Source of the DNA: Scalesia atractyloides
Lineage: Eukaryota > Streptophyta > Magnoliopsida > Asterales > Asteraceae
Length of the DNA: 64,000 nt
Assembly: GCA_947069175.1 (NCBI GenBank)
Contig: CAMTDV010000017.1
Coordinates: 33,923,126 to 33,987,125, forward strand
Direction of reading: 5' to 3'
Shown: piece by piece, positions 23,690 to 35,977 of the stretch
How positions within the stretch are numbered: the stretch's first letter is position 1
How the letters are laid out: every line of letters begins with the position of its first letter
Notes under the pieces: generated by a model
Told to the model about the DNA's origin: nothing
The model's input: only the letters and a program-made list of their open reading frames with translations
Database searches by the model: none
Made by a program: the position numbers and the translations under genes

Positions 23690-25490
23690 TATAAACCATT
23701 TGCCTTTATTGTTAAAACATATATTATGGATTGTTGGCGAACACATTCAAGCCTTGTTGACTGTCGGATAAACCCCTATCCGGTCAAGGGTTTATCAATG
23801 TTCATCGGATTCTATCATTCCCGAAGGTCACTTCCAAACATACCTAGGAAGTGGGAACGGGATTGTCAATCCTATGGTACCATTACATACTACCGGTCGG
23901 CGTGATCAATGTTAATGAATGTATCATTGTCGAGTTCAACGCACCAAAATGTCAATAACAATGTAAGCATGTCTTGAAAATGTCTTGAATATGTCTTATA
24001 AATGTTTTGAAAACCATGTACTAGTATGCTCGGTCAACATACATACCAAAATATTTTTGAAAACCAGTGTGCTAAATATGCTAGGTCGACATATGAAGCA
24101 AAATGCAAGGAAAATCATGTACTATATATATACATTGTAATCAAGCTTGTATAATGTCATGAAAACACGAAAGTAAATCATAGGCACAATCTGTTTCACC
24201 CAAAAACATTTGAAAACGTAAAAGAGTGGAACTATGCACTCACGTGTGGTTTCAAAAAGTATCCTTGTTCAAGAAGATAAACCAAGATCAAGAGTCCGAG
24301 AAATCAAGCGTCTCCTAAAAATGGTTAACTATGTAAATATCGAGACTTGAAATCGGAAGATTTAGATAGAATGAGACCTTATAAACCAAGTGAGTGTTGG
24401 AACTCACATGATATGGTTTAGTAAGTTAACATTCTGAGTTGGAAAAGATTTTTAAGTGTTTTGACCCATTAAGACCCGTTAAGGTAGTTTAAGCCACTTT
24501 AACGCGTTATTTGCGTAATTATGCATTCGGAGGGTTAGATATGTGTCATGATGTGTCTTAGTTACCAAAATATGTTTAAAAAATGATTTTGATCAGAATA
24601 TATGTCAAATCTTGTGTTACATATGTTTATAATGGATTTCTTTGCAAAAAGGGTATTTTGGTCATTTTTGAAGATTACTACAATTAATTATCATAACACA
24701 ATCCAAACAACATGACCATAAGGTATAACCTCAGAGGGTTATCCCCTATATATTTATGGTCACATGTATGTATTTGATCGGATCTAGAAATCGACCAAAC
24801 AGGTCAGATTCAAAAGTCAAGGTGGTGGTCAAACCGCTAGACTTTTGACTCTAAACAAGCACTATAACAAGAGTGACAATTTGACATATATTGACATGTC
24901 TTAATAAGTTTATAAAAGTATTTTGGCATCAAAACAACCTGTTTTGATACCCGAAAACAGATCCGTTGCAAAATGCGCAAATATCGCATTTTGACCGAAA
25001 CTTTGACTTGCCAAAATAACTAGAAATGGTGGAAATCAGTAGGCATGATTTTTAGGGACCATAACCACCTTGATTACCATCATATTGCAAGATTCAATTG
25101 AGCTTTATCTTGATCAATTCATGATCAAAACTAAAAGTCAAACATAAGTCAAACTGTTTGATTTTTAGTCAAATTAAGCTATAATAATTGACATAGCAAG
25201 AGTGGAATACTTACAAACAGAAGGAAAGATCAAGAACACCAGAGAAAAGCCCCAAGGAAGTTGCAAATTCGGATTAAAGGCAGGTTGTTGCAAGAAGGTG
25301 ATTAAAGAGTTCAAAAATTGCATGAACTTGGTATTTATAATGATCATAAACTCACCAAATCTTGACAAGTGTTATGCCAGGTGTTTGGGGCTTGATTAGT
25401 GTCAAGTGAAGAATTAAGGGTGGCAAGGTCGAATGGTGAGTCAAAAATGAAGTTATTCAGCTGCTGCCATGTTTCTGGTGAGCTGGGGGT

Positions 25491-25534
25491 CCCTAACGGA
25501 CCGTAAGGGCTTTGGGCTTACGGTCCGTAAGCCC
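25491..25534. repeat. Paired palindromes in the right LTR of element A
   Basis: 25491-25509 (CCCTAACGGACCGTAAGGG) has one mismatched pair. 25514-25534 (GGGCTTACGG-T-CCGTAAGCCC) is perfect. Together with the left LTR, this implies two perfect palindromes in the ancestor. Confidence 0.8.
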
Positions 25535-26361
25535 TTTAGCTGGCAGAAACTTTCAAAAATTGTTAAAACAGGCTCCTGAACTTGTTTTTGACGCGTTTTG
25601 GCACTTTTAACACCCGTTAACCTCATTTCAAAGCTTTATAAGGACAATAAAGTATAGGGAACTTGAAATGTGCTCAAAAATATTCCGGATGTTGGTTCGT
25701 TTGGTCGTACGGTCGTGGTTTTCGGTTAATTACGACGAAAATCGTAACGAACGCGTGTATGACCGTAAATGCGTAACGCACGACATTTTTGCATTCCAAT
25801 CACTAAAATATGATATTTTAATGTTTAGAAAAAATTTTGGATGTTCGTACATGTTCCGGATAGCGATATACGTAAAAGGCATAGTTTCGCAGAATTTGCA
25901 AAATATCCCCTGAAGTTACAAAAGTGTGTTTTTGCCATACCAAAGCCCTCAAAACTTATTTCTAAGTTATATAAAGGTTATTTAAGGTATGTTAAGCTTG
26001 TGTCCTTTTTCCGGAGTGTGCGTCGCTACGAGAATCGGTAGACTTTCATAGTTTGTCGTAAATAGTCCTTGTGATCGAATAAGCTTATTTTTGACATACC
26101 AAACCCTTCAAAACTTACTTCTAAGTTATATAAAGGATAGTTAGGGTATGTTTAGCTTATGTCACTATCCCAGACTATAAGTTGCGCTTAACTGATTTCG
26201 TTTTGCGATTACACTTCCAGAAAATGTTTAAGAGATCGGATTTGAACAGGATTAAAAATACACAAATAGTAAATATACAAAACTCATAAATGTAACACAA
26301 AATTTTTATTGAATATACATTGTTAGATAAAATACAAATGTCGGAAAGCACAGTTGTCACA

Positions 26362-26586
26362 CCCACCACCACCACCCACCGTCAAACACCTAAACACCAT
26401 CAAACCCTAAGCCCATCAATCCCCAACACCGTCAAACCCCAACACGGAAACAACAACCACAACCACAACCCCAACACCCCCACAAACGACCAAAATAAAA
26501 CCACAAAAAAAACCTTGAAAATTCCTACCGTATGGAGAGATATGAGAGCGAAAACTATACGAGAGACAAAGAAGCTGTGCGTGTGT
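26362..26586. other. Short host segment between elements A and B
   Basis: 225 bp of C/A-rich host DNA (CCACCACCACC, CACCGTCAAACACC) turning into mixed sequence. It joins 14252 on the left, once A is removed, and 59635 on the right, once B with everything nested in it is removed. The 5-bp TSD of B, TGTGT, is at 26582-26586. Confidence 0.85.
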
Positions 26587-29154
26587 TGCAACGCCTGGCT
26601 TTTTCGTACTTTCCGTAATTGGAAAACATCCTTTGTACTTCTATTTTTTAGAAACCTTGTACTCTCCTTGTAATCTTCTTTCGTTCCTACTTGTAATTTG
26701 AGACTATTGATTATAATGAAAATGAACTATTTTAATCACGTTTGAGCATTATATTATCCAAGATTCTTGATTTGTTATTACGCAATGAAACTTGATGCTC
26801 GTTAAACTAAATTAATTTAACTCAATACGAATATGATTACTTGTTCGTTATTTAAATTAATTAATTAATTAAATAAATTAAAAAAATTCTTTTTATTTAT
26901 AATCTAAAAAGTTAATTCTTTTATGTATATATAATAATTTAGGTAGTTTAATGGTGAAAAATATTAATAATTATAATAATAAAGTTAAGGGTTTATTTGG
27001 TAATTTTCTAATTTTAGAACTTACAGGGAGCATTTGTGTATAAACTTAAAGTGGGGGTTCTAATAAAAAAAATAAAATGAATAAATACTCAAAAACCGGT
27101 GACCGCGGGACTCGAACCCGGGTCACCCGGTTCAACATTCAGCACACCAGCCGCTCCGTCACCAACTTCACATCTGAAGCAATCCGGAATGACAACTCCT
27201 TAAACACTCGTTCCCGGGTCAGAACTTAGGGAGGGCAGCGGGTTTGAGCGGGTTTTTGTGTTTGTTTGAGTTTTAAACTTGTCTTAAACATTAAATACTC
27301 AACTACCATCTAACCCAACTCTTCCCTATAAAAACCCATCATAAGCCAAGCCTTTTTACACTTTGTCAAGCATCAAAACTCTCTCAAAACGTCATCTAAT
27401 CAGCTGATAATCCAAGGTTCGAGCAGAATTACCACCTCTTACAAAAGTGAGCATATCTCACTCATTTCTCAACGAAGTCCTTCCATTCTTTTTCCCACTT
27501 GCTTGGTTTGACCTTAAGAACATTTCCAATGGTTTTCCATGGAAAACTAGACTCTGGATTGTCACGAAAAAGGCTCCAAAGTGGACTGTTTTCATTTTAC
27601 TTCTTCAAACTTTTACTAAACTTGTTCAACTTGAGTCTAACTCATCTCAAACCTATGTCCGAATGCTTACAACACTACTTGTGGTTGGTTACGCTTAAAA
27701 ACAAGGTTGTGACATGTCAAACTAGGGGTTAAAACCTCACAAACTTTCTGTTTTCGACTAGGGTTTACACCCGCAAGTAGTGTCCAAGTTAAACTTGTTG
27801 AATGTGTGATATTTGGACTAGCTTGGGCTATCCATCATTGAATCCACACACTACTTGATGATTTCATTAGTTTTAGTTGTTGTCCTTACTTAGTTCATGA
27901 CCCTCCTTGTGTTTATAACACAAGTGTAGTGGTGAACATTTGAGGTACCTAAATGGAAGCTTGTTCTTCCTACCGCATGCATGAAATCAATGACACTAGA
28001 GGTACCTAAATGGAGACCTTGATCTCCTACCTCCTACTTGACTTATATGTTATGTTTTTTATATATATAATCTAAGTATATACTTACACCTGTGTAACAG
28101 AGACTTGATAAGGACTAATAGTTATTTGTTAAGAAACTAGTTACATCATCTAAGGGCCATACAACTTGTTACGATTCTAATGGATCTTCGAATCCATGAA
28201 AACACACCAAACTCTGGAGGTTTCTATAGTGTTAAGAACAAGTGTCATGAGTACCAAGATGATTATTTTCATAATACTACTTTCACATTATTTTAATTCT
28301 GAATCTATAATCAGCCGTTAACTCCCAATACTCACACGCCTATGTTTCTTCGTGTAGAAGGACAAGGTGCTCAAAACTAATCCATCAACCAACAACGTTC
28401 GCGGGATTTCAAGTGGGAAAGCTTGCAAAAACGTGAGCATACTCGATCCCTTCTTTTCCTTTTTACACTTTGGGTGCAACATATACATTATACAAAATCA
28501 CACGACACTTAAACTATTTTAATCTCTATTTATGCTTAACATGAGACTATGTGATGCTTGTTAGACTTGTATGCTTATGTAAACTATTTGTGTCGATATA
28601 TGCTTCATTAACTTTGCTAGCCTACCTTAACAATTATAGCGCTATAGGATTAACGCACTGCCCACGAAACTTGGGGTATTGTTAAGTTAAACATGTTAAT
28701 CTCTGGCTACTCTTATTGGGATAGACTATTTTAACCCGTTGGATTCTTGGGTTTGAACATATAGTACACCGTTTCGGCATGCTAGTAAACTTGCATATTA
28801 TGGTTCATGTTGGATATGAGACTTCAAACAAATTTATTCTATATTATGCTATGTAACAAAACTTGTATGCTCGCCAACTTTTTGTTGATATATTTTAATA
28901 CATGTTACAGGTTGATTGATGAGACGATGTTGAGAAGAAATGCAATTTAGGTGGACTTAGATATACACCTAGATAAATTTTGTTATTTCAATGTTATGTT
29001 ATGAGCAATGTTGCTTTTTATTTGAAATCTTTGTATGACATTTTAGTCTTGAAATAAAATTTGAATTTAATTTATATTGTCATATGGCGTTATGCAGTTT
29101 TGAACTATTTGTTTGTCTCATCCCAATGTTTCCGCCATCGGTTGGGGTGTGAAA
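26587..29154 (+). repeat. Left (5') LTR of element B
   Basis: 2568 bp, starting TGCAACGCC (TGTAACGCCC in the right copy) and ending GGGGTGTGAAA (GGGGTGTGACA in the right copy). It contains a tRNA-like module on the minus strand at 27098-27163. It aligns with the two parts of the right LTR across the C insertion point, where it reads AACTTGTCTTAAACATT. Confidence 0.93.
27098..27163 (-). repeat. tRNA-like module in the left LTR of element B
   Basis: Read on the minus strand it starts GGTGACGGAGCGGCTGG and ends CGGGTTCGAGTCCCGCGGTCACC (given here as CGGGTTCGAGTCCCG plus CGGTCACC). The first six bases GGTGAC pair perfectly with the last six GTCACC, like an acceptor stem 66 nt apart. GACGGAGCGG resembles a pol III A box and GGTTCGAGTCC is a consensus B box inside a T-arm. 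There is no good anticodon arm, so it is not a working tRNA. In the other LTR (35148-35213) the B box survives but the 5' acceptor strand is mutated. Confidence 0.7.
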
Positions 29155-29175
29155 GATTGGTATCAGAGCCATAAC
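29155..29175 (+). other. Primer-binding site of element B
   Basis: GATTGGTATCAGAGCCATAA lies directly after the left LTR. TGGTATCAGAGCC is complementary to the 3' end of plant initiator Met tRNA. Confidence 0.88.
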
Positions 29176-30204
29176 TATAATGAATTAGGAAAAGTAGGAA
29201 TGTTTTGCCCTAGTCTATTGTTTTAGGAACTTGATTCTTATTTGTTGTTTAAAACTTCATTCATTCTACCTTGTTTGCTTCTATTTCTCCTTCTTGGTCT
29301 ATTAAACTTACATGCCTTTCCTAAGGCTAACACAAATACACTTGAAGCTTTGAAAACACTCATATTTTACCAACGAGGCGATTTGCACCAAGATAGGCTC
29401 AATGGCCCACAATTTTTGGTGAAATCCCTCATTCCGCGTATTCAATTTTGCACGAAGTTACGCCATCAAGCTAGGAGTGATATCCACATCTTGATGGAAA
29501 ACTTCCATTTCATACTCTAGTGGACCTTACTAACGAGTCGGAATTCGCTCCTCGTTTAGTAAGAAACAACCACATTGGGGTACGAAATCGTCAAGTTAGG
29601 GGTGAAACCCGCACCTTGTCGATTCAGTCCCATTCCTCGATTTTCAATCTCGCCAAAGTCTCGATTGTTTCAATCAATTAGAGATGTGTAGTAACTGGAA
29701 GGGTAAGATACCGTTAATCGCTTCTCGATGAGAGTATCTTACCCATAGGCCAAAGCATGTTTCTCTAATTCGAAAGGACTTTCGAACCACTTTCGAATAG
29801 TCGATGTTTCTCTACCCGAAACAATCCAATGTTTATGAGCCTCTCTTTTATGTTATCTCAATTTATATGTGATTTTAAACTTGATACTTCGTTCATTTCA
29901 AACTTTTTTACACAATTCGCACGTCTATCGCAATCAAAAACAATAATAATCTCTCGTGAACAAACTAAATTTAGATGCTTTCATTATACATGTTATGCTA
30001 TGTGGATTTCATGATTATGCTATGTGAGACAAATTGAACATTTTATACACTATGTGAAACTATATGTTATGTGATGCATTCATGAAAACAATTTTTCTTA
30101 AACAATCGTTATGATCAAGTCTCACCTATTCGTTCTTTTGAATCTTAGATGTCTTATCATCTCTCCAACTCGATTAGAAGTCAAAGACCAACTCCAAAAA
30201 GAAG
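29176..30204 (+). other. Leader region of element B
   Basis: About 1 kb between the primer-binding site and gag. It has no convincing ORF. It shares a short block with the leader of element D (AGTAACTGGAAGGGTA at about 29690 here and 40241 in D), suggesting the two families are related. Confidence 0.6.
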
Positions 30205-31300
30205 ATGATAGCTTTCATGGCCAATCAAATCTCTCGTATCGTCCCAAAGATCATCACCGAAATTCAAGCTTCGAACACCCCCAACGGTTCCGTGGAACCG
30301 AAAGCGATCCAACCCAAGCCTGTGACCTTTAATTACAAGCATTTTTTGTCTTGCAACCCCAAGCCATTCACTGGCAATGATGGGGTGACTGTTATCTCGA
30401 GTGGTTTGATAGCATAGAGGTCACGTTCATCAATAGTGAATGTCCCGAAGAGCTCAAAACGCGTAGTGTGACTGGGGTATTCCAAGCCCGAGCTCTAGAA
30501 TGGTGGACAAACGAAAGGAATCTTCGTTCCAACGAAGAGGCATATGCTTTACCTTGGGAGGAAGTTAAGACACTCATGATGGAAGAATTTTGTCCCCCGC
30601 ACGAACAGCAAAAGCTGGAAGAAGAATTTTGGACCCTAAAACAAATTGGCGATGATAACCAAGCCTACACTACCCGTTTCAAACAACTCAGTTTCATTGT
30701 TCCTCACCTTGTTTTGACCCTAGATCGCAAAATCCGCAAGTACCTCAATGGATTACCTCCTGTTATGCGAGATACCGTCGAGGCAGCCAAACTCGATAAT
30801 ATCGAAGCCGTTTATCGTCTCGCCGCTTCCCTACACAACATAGCATTCGCGATAAGCAAACTGCAACTCCCGTTTCTTCCAAACCAGCCCATCAACTTAC
30901 CCAACAATCAAGTGGCAACAAAGGGAAGAAGCGAAAGCAATCGAACGCTGGCTGTAACGCGATTGTACCAGCCGTTAACCCAAACCCTACTACACCTGCA
31001 AACGATCGAAAGCCGTAGACTGGGATTCATCCCAAGTGTGCTACCTGCAACTATCATCATCCTGCCAACGTCAATTGTCGCGATTGTACCATTTGCAACC
31101 GTTTTGGCCGTAACACCGCCTATTGTAAGAACAATCCTGCACCACAAGCCCAACAAGCTCAAAACGCTAAACCAGCTAGAGCCTGCTATAAATGCGGTGA
31201 CTCAAATCACCTTCGCCCTCAATGCCCTCAGCTGAATCAGGAACAACAACAAGTTGCTAAAGGACGAGCTTTCAATCTCAACGCAAATCAGGCACGTAAT
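30205..31300 (+). pseudogene. Element B gag (frameshifted)
   Basis: The first segment, 30205-30417, starts MIAFMANQISRIVPK and contains NYKHFLSCNPKPFTG. After a frame change, 30468-31235 carries the gag core (ARALEWWTNERN, WEEVKTLMMEEFCPP, YLNGLPPVMRDTV). The frame shifts again near 30860, since the later part reads as nonsense. The CCHC knuckle (CYKCGDSNHLRPQCP) is found in a different frame at about 31180-31230. Confidence 0.85.
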
Positions 31301-31329
31301 GATAATGAAGTCATTAATGTTACGTTTCT

Positions 31330-32652
31330 TGTCAATAACCTTTACGCTTTGATACTATTTGATACTGGTGCGGACAAAAGCTTTGCGTTCATTGAATTTG
31401 AACTTTTGTTAAATTTTGCAGCTCTAAACTGCCTAAGTCGTTTTCCGTTGAAGTTGCCAATGGCAAGTCTATCTTAGTCGATTCCGTTCTTCGTGACTGT
31501 CTTCTCACTCTTAACGAGCACACCTTCCCTATCGACCTTATACCCATGCAACTGGGTAGTTTCAACATCATAGTAGGCATGGATTGGCTTCGTAAGAACA
31601 ATGCTGAAATTGCTTGCCACGAGAAATACGTTTGTTTGTCTCTCCCATCTGGTGACACCTTACGCGTCTATGGAGACCGACCTTCGAAAGAACTGAAACT
31701 GATGTCCAGCACACAAGCGAATAGGTACTTACGTAAATGGTACTTTTCCTTTTTAGCCCACGTTGTGGAAGAAAAAGGCAAGGGAAAGAGCATAAGTGAT
31801 GTTCCAGTGGTGCGCGACTTCCCTGACGTCTTTCCTGAAGATTTACCTGGTCCTCCTCCACCTCGATCCGTTGATTTTTATATTGATCTCGTACCTGGTT
31901 AGACTCCTGTTGCCAAATCTCCTTATCGTCTTGCACCCTATGAGATGCAAGAGTTATCTACTCAACTCCAAGAACTCCTCGATAAGGGTTTCATACGTCC
32001 AAGTACCTCACCTTGGGGTGCTCCTATGCTTTTCGTCAAGAAAAAGGATGGCTCGTTTCGCATGTGCATCGACTACCGAGAGCTTAACAAACTCACCATC
32101 AAAAATCGTTATCCTCTCCCACGTATCGATGACCTCTTTGACCAACTTGAAGGCGCAACTTGTTTTTTCAAGATCGACCTTCGATCAGGCTATCATCAGC
32201 TTCGTGTCCTCGAAGAGGACATTCCCAAAACCGCATTTCACAATCGCTATGGGCACTACCAGTTCGTGGTTATGCCTTTTGGCTTGACCAACGCACCCGC
32301 TGTGTTCATGGACCTTATGAATCGTGTTTGTAAGCCTTATATGGATCGTTTCGTAATCGTCTTCATTGTTGATATCCTCATTTATTCTAAATCTCAAGCC
32401 GACCACGAACGTCATCTATGCCTCATACTCGAGCTCATTCGTACCGAACGCTTATACGCGAAGTTTTCCAAGTGCGAGTTCTGGATCAAAGAAGTCCAAT
32501 TCCTTGGACACGTGGTTAGTGAAAAAGGAATTCATGTTGATCCTTCCAAAATTGAAGCAGTGAAGAATTGGACCGTGCCTAAAACCCCTTCTGAAATCCG
32601 TTCCTTCTTAGGGTTGGCGGGATATTATCGCCGGTTCATCTCGAACTTTTGA
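31330..32652 (+). pseudogene. Element B protease and reverse transcriptase with damaged catalytic motif
   Basis: The protease motif LFDTGADKSF is at about 31347-31385, followed by MQLGSFNIIVGMDWL at 31546. One stop at 31902 (VPG then stop) separates it from the RT segment 31945-32652 (KKDGSFRMCIDYRELN, GYHQLRVLEEDIPK, MPFGLTNAPAVFMD). The catalytic box, FIDD in elements A and D of this window, reads FIVD at 32362-32373: codon 32368-32370 is GTT. Loss of that aspartate should abolish polymerase activity. The segment then reads through CEFWIKEVQFLGH to a stop near 32650. Confidence 0.9.
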
Positions 32653-34608
32653 AAATCGTCGTTCCTCTCACCTCGTTGACTTAAAAAGAGAAACCTTTTG
32701 CTTGGGGTCCTGAGCAAGATGAATCTTTTCAAACTCTCAAGAACTTGCTTTGTCACACTCCTATTCTTACTCTTCCTGATGGGAATGATGATTTTGTGGT
32801 ATATTGCTATGCCTCAAATCGTGGTCTTGGTTGCGTGCTCATGCAATGAGACAAAGTCATTGCTTATGCTTCTCGTCAACGAGAAAAAACTATACTACCC
32901 ACGACCTCGAGCTTGGCGCAGTTGTTTTTGCGTTAAAGATTTGACGACACTACCTATATGGTACGAAGTGTGTGGTTTTCACTGACCATAAGATCCTACA
33001 ACACATCTTTGACCAAAGGGAACTAAACATGCGTCAGCAACGTTGGGTGGAATTTCTTAACGAATACGACTGCGAGATTCGCTATCATCCTGGTAAAGCG
33101 AATGTCGTGGCCGATGCTCTTAGTCGTAAGGCTCATGTTAGTAGCATTCGTTGTTTTCAAATCTCAAGCGATCTCCACAGTTGCATTCGTGAAACTCAAT
33201 ACTTGTCAGCAAATGAAGGAAGTCTAATTGACGAAGTACGAGGTGCTCCTATGGATCAACTCGTGACGAAATCAAACGGACTTCAATACTATCTTGATCG
33301 TATTTGGGTGCTAGATTGCGACAATCTCCGTGAGCTCATCATGAACGAGGCATACAAATCCAAGTACTCGATTCATCCTGGTGCGGATAAGATGTACCAT
33401 GATATCCGTACATCCTATTAGTGGCCTAGTATGAAAAAGGACATCGCCCTGTACATTTCTAAATGCCTCATTTTCTCGAAAATCAAAGCTGAGCACCAGC
33501 GTCCGTCTAGTTTGCTCAATCAGCCTGAAATCCCTGTTTGGAAGTGGGATAGCATTGCTATGGATTTCATAACCAAATTTCCTCGAACGCCTTCTGGTCA
33601 TGATAGCATTTGGGTAATCATTGATCACTTGACCAAATCAGCTCATTTCCTTGCTATTCGCGAAGATTTCAAAGTTGAGAAACTTGCCGGAATCTACACT
33701 GATGAAATTATCTGTCGTCATGGTATACCCATTGACATCATCTCTGACCGTGATGGTCGTTTTACTTCGCGCCTTTGGCAAACTTTTCAGTCCGCTATGG
33801 GTACTCATTTGAATCTCCAGTACGGCCTTTCATCCCCAAACGGATGGACAGACTAAACGTACTATCCAAACCCTAGAGGACATGCTCCGTTCTTGTGCCA
33901 TCGACTTTGGTGGTAGTTGGGACGTGCATCGACCATTGATCGAATTCTCGTACAACAATAGCTACCACTCCAGTTGTCAAATGGCTCCTTTTGAGGCATT
34001 GTATGGTTGCAAATGCCGATCTCCTCTTAGCTGGCATGAGATTGGTGACAAACAAATTACTGGCCCTGAGATCATACAAGAAACAACGGATAAGATTCTC
34101 CAAATCCGTGATAATCTACTCAAGGCTCGAAGTCGACAAAAGAGCTATGCTGACAAGAGACGTAAACCGTTGGAGTTTAACGTTGGTGACCATGTACTCC
34201 ACAAAGTATCTCCTTGGAAAGGAGTAGTTCGTTTTGGTAAAAAGGGAAAACTTGCCCCTCGCTATGTTGTTCCTTTCAAGATACTCGATAGGATTGGTAA
34301 GGTGGCTTATCGACTGGATTTACCTCAAGAATTCAATAACGTTTCCCCACGTTTCACGTTTCAAACCTCAAGAAGTGCCTAGCTGAAGAAGGACTTCAAG
34401 TTCCTCTCGAAGATCTCCAAATCAACGACACTTTGCATTTTGTGGAGAAACCCGTCGAAATCATGGACCGAGATATCAAGAAACTGAGGCGGAGTCGAAT
34501 TCCTATCATTAAGGTTCGATGGGAAGGAAAACATGGCGCTGAATTTACTTGGGAACTGGAGAGTGATATGAAGACCAAGTATCCGCATCTTTTTGTTACT
34601 TCTTCCTA
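32653..34608 (+). pseudogene. Element B RNase H, integrase and chromodomain-like tail (multiple breaks)
   Basis: 32653-32970 is out of frame. 32972-33421 carries TDHKILQHIFDQRELNMRQ and VVADALSRKA, with the integrase zinc region ending in a stop (TAG at 33419 in place of a Trp). 33431-33856 is the integrase core (MKKDIALYISKCL, WVIIDHLTKSAHF, IISDRDGRFTSR). The frame is lost near 33830. 33882-34382 carries NNSYHSSCQMAPFEALYG and the GPY/F area. The tail, in a further frame to about 34608, includes IPIIKVRWEGKHGAEFTWE. Confidence 0.87.
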
Positions 34609-34643
34609 AATTTCAGGACTAAATTTCCTAAAGGAGGGGAGAC

Positions 34644-35347
34644 TGTAACGCCCAGCTTTTGATACTTTCCGTAATTGGAAAACATCCCTTGTACTTCAAT
34701 TTTTAGAAACCTTGTACTCTCCTTGTAATCTTCTTTCGTTCCTACTTGTAATTTGAGACTAATGATTATAATGAAAATGACAGTATTTTAATCATGTTTG
34801 AGCATTATATTATCCAAGATTCTTGATTTGTTATTACGCAATGAAACTTGATACTCGTTAAACTAAATTAATTTAACTCAATACGAATATGATTACTTGT
34901 TCGTTATTTAAATTAATTAATTTAATTAAAAAAGTTTTTCTTTTTATTTATAATCTAAAAAGTTAATTCTTTATGTATATATAATAATTTAGGTAGTTTA
35001 ATGGTGAAAAATATTAATAATAATAATAACAAATTTAAGGGTTTATTTGGTAATTTTCTAATTTTAGAACTTACAGGGAGCATTTGTGTATATACTTAAA
35101 GTGGGAGGTTCTAATAAAAAAATAAAATAAATAAATACTCAAAAACCGGTGACCGCGGGACTCGAACCCGGGTTACCCAGTTCAACATTCAGCACACCAG
35201 CCGCTCCACCACCAGCTTCACATCTGAAGCAATCCAGAATGGCAACTCCTTAAACACTCGTTCCCGGCTCAGTTCAGCGCGCAGAACTTAGGGAGGGCAG
35301 CGGGTTTGAGCGGGTTTTTGTGTTTGTTTGAGTTTTAAACTTGTCTT
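34644..35347 (+). repeat. Right (3') LTR of element B, first part
   Basis: Starts TGTAACGCCCAG after the purine tract and ends with GTCTT (35343-35347), the left copy of the TSD made by element C. Confidence 0.93.
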
Positions 35348-35977
35348 TGTTATGATCTGAGTTTAAATTACTTGTAGTTTTGTTTCAATAAAATGGAAAA
35401 TGATTGAATGAAAAAAATTTGCAGCGGAATAAGATGGAAAACTTTTACTACAAGCAATGGTTGTTTGTTTTCATCATCATCATGCTTTCAAGTTGGTAAA
35501 CTTGCATGTGATTCACAAACTCCCCCTCAGCCTTTGCAATTTCAGTTTGGTAATAAGAAAATGCAGAGAAGATGATATGCGAAAGTTGATCTTTTAATAG
35601 ACAAGTTTAAACTGTTACAGAAGTTACCTATTTATACTAACTATCTAACCACTGAGCATCTTTGATGACGTCAGGGTTGATAGTGACAGGAAACCAATTG
35701 TAACTAACTGAAAACACTGCTAATACTAACTATCAGTGCTTAGCACTATTACATTGATTTAACTAAGCTAATGACTAAACTCTGATCTCTATCATCTGAC
35801 CCTTGTAACTCTGGCAGACCTTTGAAGCTTTGTGAAGGCAGGTGATAGGATGAGCAGTCTTTAGGGAAAGCAGTGTATGTACATCAGAGGTTGTAACCTC
35901 TGATAGTTTAACCAAAGCTCGGATAGTGTTATTTGGCTTTGTATCATCTGTTCCTTTCATTGGGTTCAATCCCAACA
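35348..35977 (-). repeat. Left LTR (3' LTR) of element C
   Basis: 630 bp, from TGTTATGATCTGAG to TCAATCCCAACA. Just inside it, the minus-strand purine tract CCAGGGGGAGA (about 35978-35990) is the plus-strand primer. Confidence 0.93.

Larger units (their letters stand above)
14253..26361 (-). mobile_element. Element A: degenerate Ty3/Gypsy LTR retrotransposon, chromodomain-type, minus orientation
   Basis: Direct LTRs of 3495 bp (14253-17747) and 3513 bp (22849-26361) flank a 5.1-kb interior encoding gag and pol on the minus strand. Order from the right: primer-binding site, gag, CCHC knuckles, protease, reverse transcriptase, RNase H, integrase, C-terminal chromodomain-like tail, polypurine tract. 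This domain order and the IPIVKVRW...FTWERE tail indicate Ty3/Gypsy, probably a chromovirus such as Tekay; the clade is from memory. The flanking 5-mers are CTCAC (14248-14252) and CCCAC (26362-26366), a one-mismatch TSD. Coding is broken by at least two frameshifts and five stops. Confidence 0.92.
22849..26361 (-). repeat. Right LTR (5' LTR) of element A
   Basis: 3513 bp, from TGTCACACCCTGACC to GTTGTCACA. The primer-binding site lies just inside its left edge. Differences from the left LTR include an insertion near 24395 (GTGTTGGAACTCAC). Confidence 0.92.

Noticed and set aside
26320..26673. 117-codon plus-strand ORF
   Set aside because: It runs from the end of LTR A across the host segment into LTR B, so it is an accidental junction frame.
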